Shown here: piece by piece, positions 5,083 to 5,091 of the stretch
How the letters are laid out: each line of letters begins with the position of its first letter
Position numbering within the stretch: position 1 is the stretch's first letter
Origin: Candidatus Dadabacteria bacterium
Lineage (GTDB): Bacteria; Desulfobacterota_D; UBA1144; Nemesobacterales; UBA2774
NCBI GenBank assembly: GCA_020054175.1
Contig: JAGVLR010000030.1
Coordinates: forward strand, 1-5,091
DNA: 5,091 bases
Direction of reading: 5' to 3'
Program-made: the position numbers and the translations under genes
The notes under the pieces: generated by a model
Database searches by the model: none
What the model was told of the DNA's origin: nothing
The model's input: the letters and a program-made list of their open reading frames with translations, nothing else

Positions 5083-5091
5083 TAATTCACA
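5083..5091 (+). promoter_or_regulatory. Weak DnaA box at the right edge
   Basis: TAATTCACA differs from TTATCCACA at positions 2 and 5. It lies 12 bp after the perfect box, in the same orientation. It is only plausible because of the cluster, which probably continues past the edge. Confidence 0.35.

Larger units (their letters stand above)
4890..5091. other. Probable chromosomal replication origin (oriC), dnaA-dnaN intergenic type; extends past right edge
   Basis: This non-coding stretch upstream of dnaN holds, from right to left, a cluster of DnaA boxes (5023-5091), a linker with short repeats, two weak box-like sequences (4941-4957), a GC cluster (4936-4940), six DnaA-trio-like triplets (4919-4936) and an AT-rich segment (4890-4918). 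Known: many bacteria carry oriC between dnaA and dnaN, with DnaA boxes on the dnaA side and the unwinding element toward dnaN, as in Bacillus subtilis. The order here is the same. An open frame crosses the region on the minus strand, but it overlaps dnaN in another frame and has no family features. The dnaA gene itself is not visible. Confidence 0.8.

Overview
The window is a bacterial chromosome segment with every recognisable gene on the minus strand. It runs leftwards from a probable replication origin: oriC-like intergenic DNA (about 4890-5091), dnaN (sliding clamp), comF (phosphoribosyltransferase-like protein), then gspL, gspM and the start of gspN of a type II secretion system. The organism is probably Gram-negative, because it carries T2SS inner-membrane platform genes. 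The GspN resembles the form known from Deltaproteobacteria in the old sense (Desulfobacterota, Myxococcota and relatives). That placement is an inference from gene content; no species can be named.

Right edge: the 216 bases upstream of dnaN contain no convincing gene but have the layout of a dnaA-dnaN type origin. There is one perfect DnaA box (TTATCCACA), two one-mismatch boxes 10 bp apart, and weaker boxes. Nearer dnaN there is a short GC cluster, then six consecutive triplets fitting the DnaA-trio pattern, then an AT-rich stretch. The dnaA gene probably lies just beyond the right edge, but it is not in the window.

Middle: dnaN is full length and canonical. It is followed not by recF, its common neighbour, but 131 bases later by comF. 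ComF has two CxxC pairs for each of two zinc knuckles and an intact PRPP-binding loop.

Left half: a 67-base AT-rich gap after comF carries a good sigma70-like promoter (TTGACT, 17-base spacer, TAAATT) and two perfect palindromes. One palindrome overlaps the -10 box and the other sits just before the gspL start codon. The gspL, gspM and gspN genes are separated by 2 and 1 bases and look translationally coupled. GspL (actin-like cytoplasmic domain fused to a membrane-spanning PilN-like part), GspM (membrane anchor, coiled coil, small periplasmic domain) and GspN (membrane-anchored periplasmic protein) would assemble in the inner membrane as part of the T2SS platform. GspN is cut by the left edge.

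I see no RNA genes, insertion sequences, CRISPR arrays or clear intrinsic terminators. The most notable content is the origin with its DnaA-trio element and the placement of a palindrome-flanked T2SS operon directly beside the replication genes. I did not find evidence of a wholly new kind of system.
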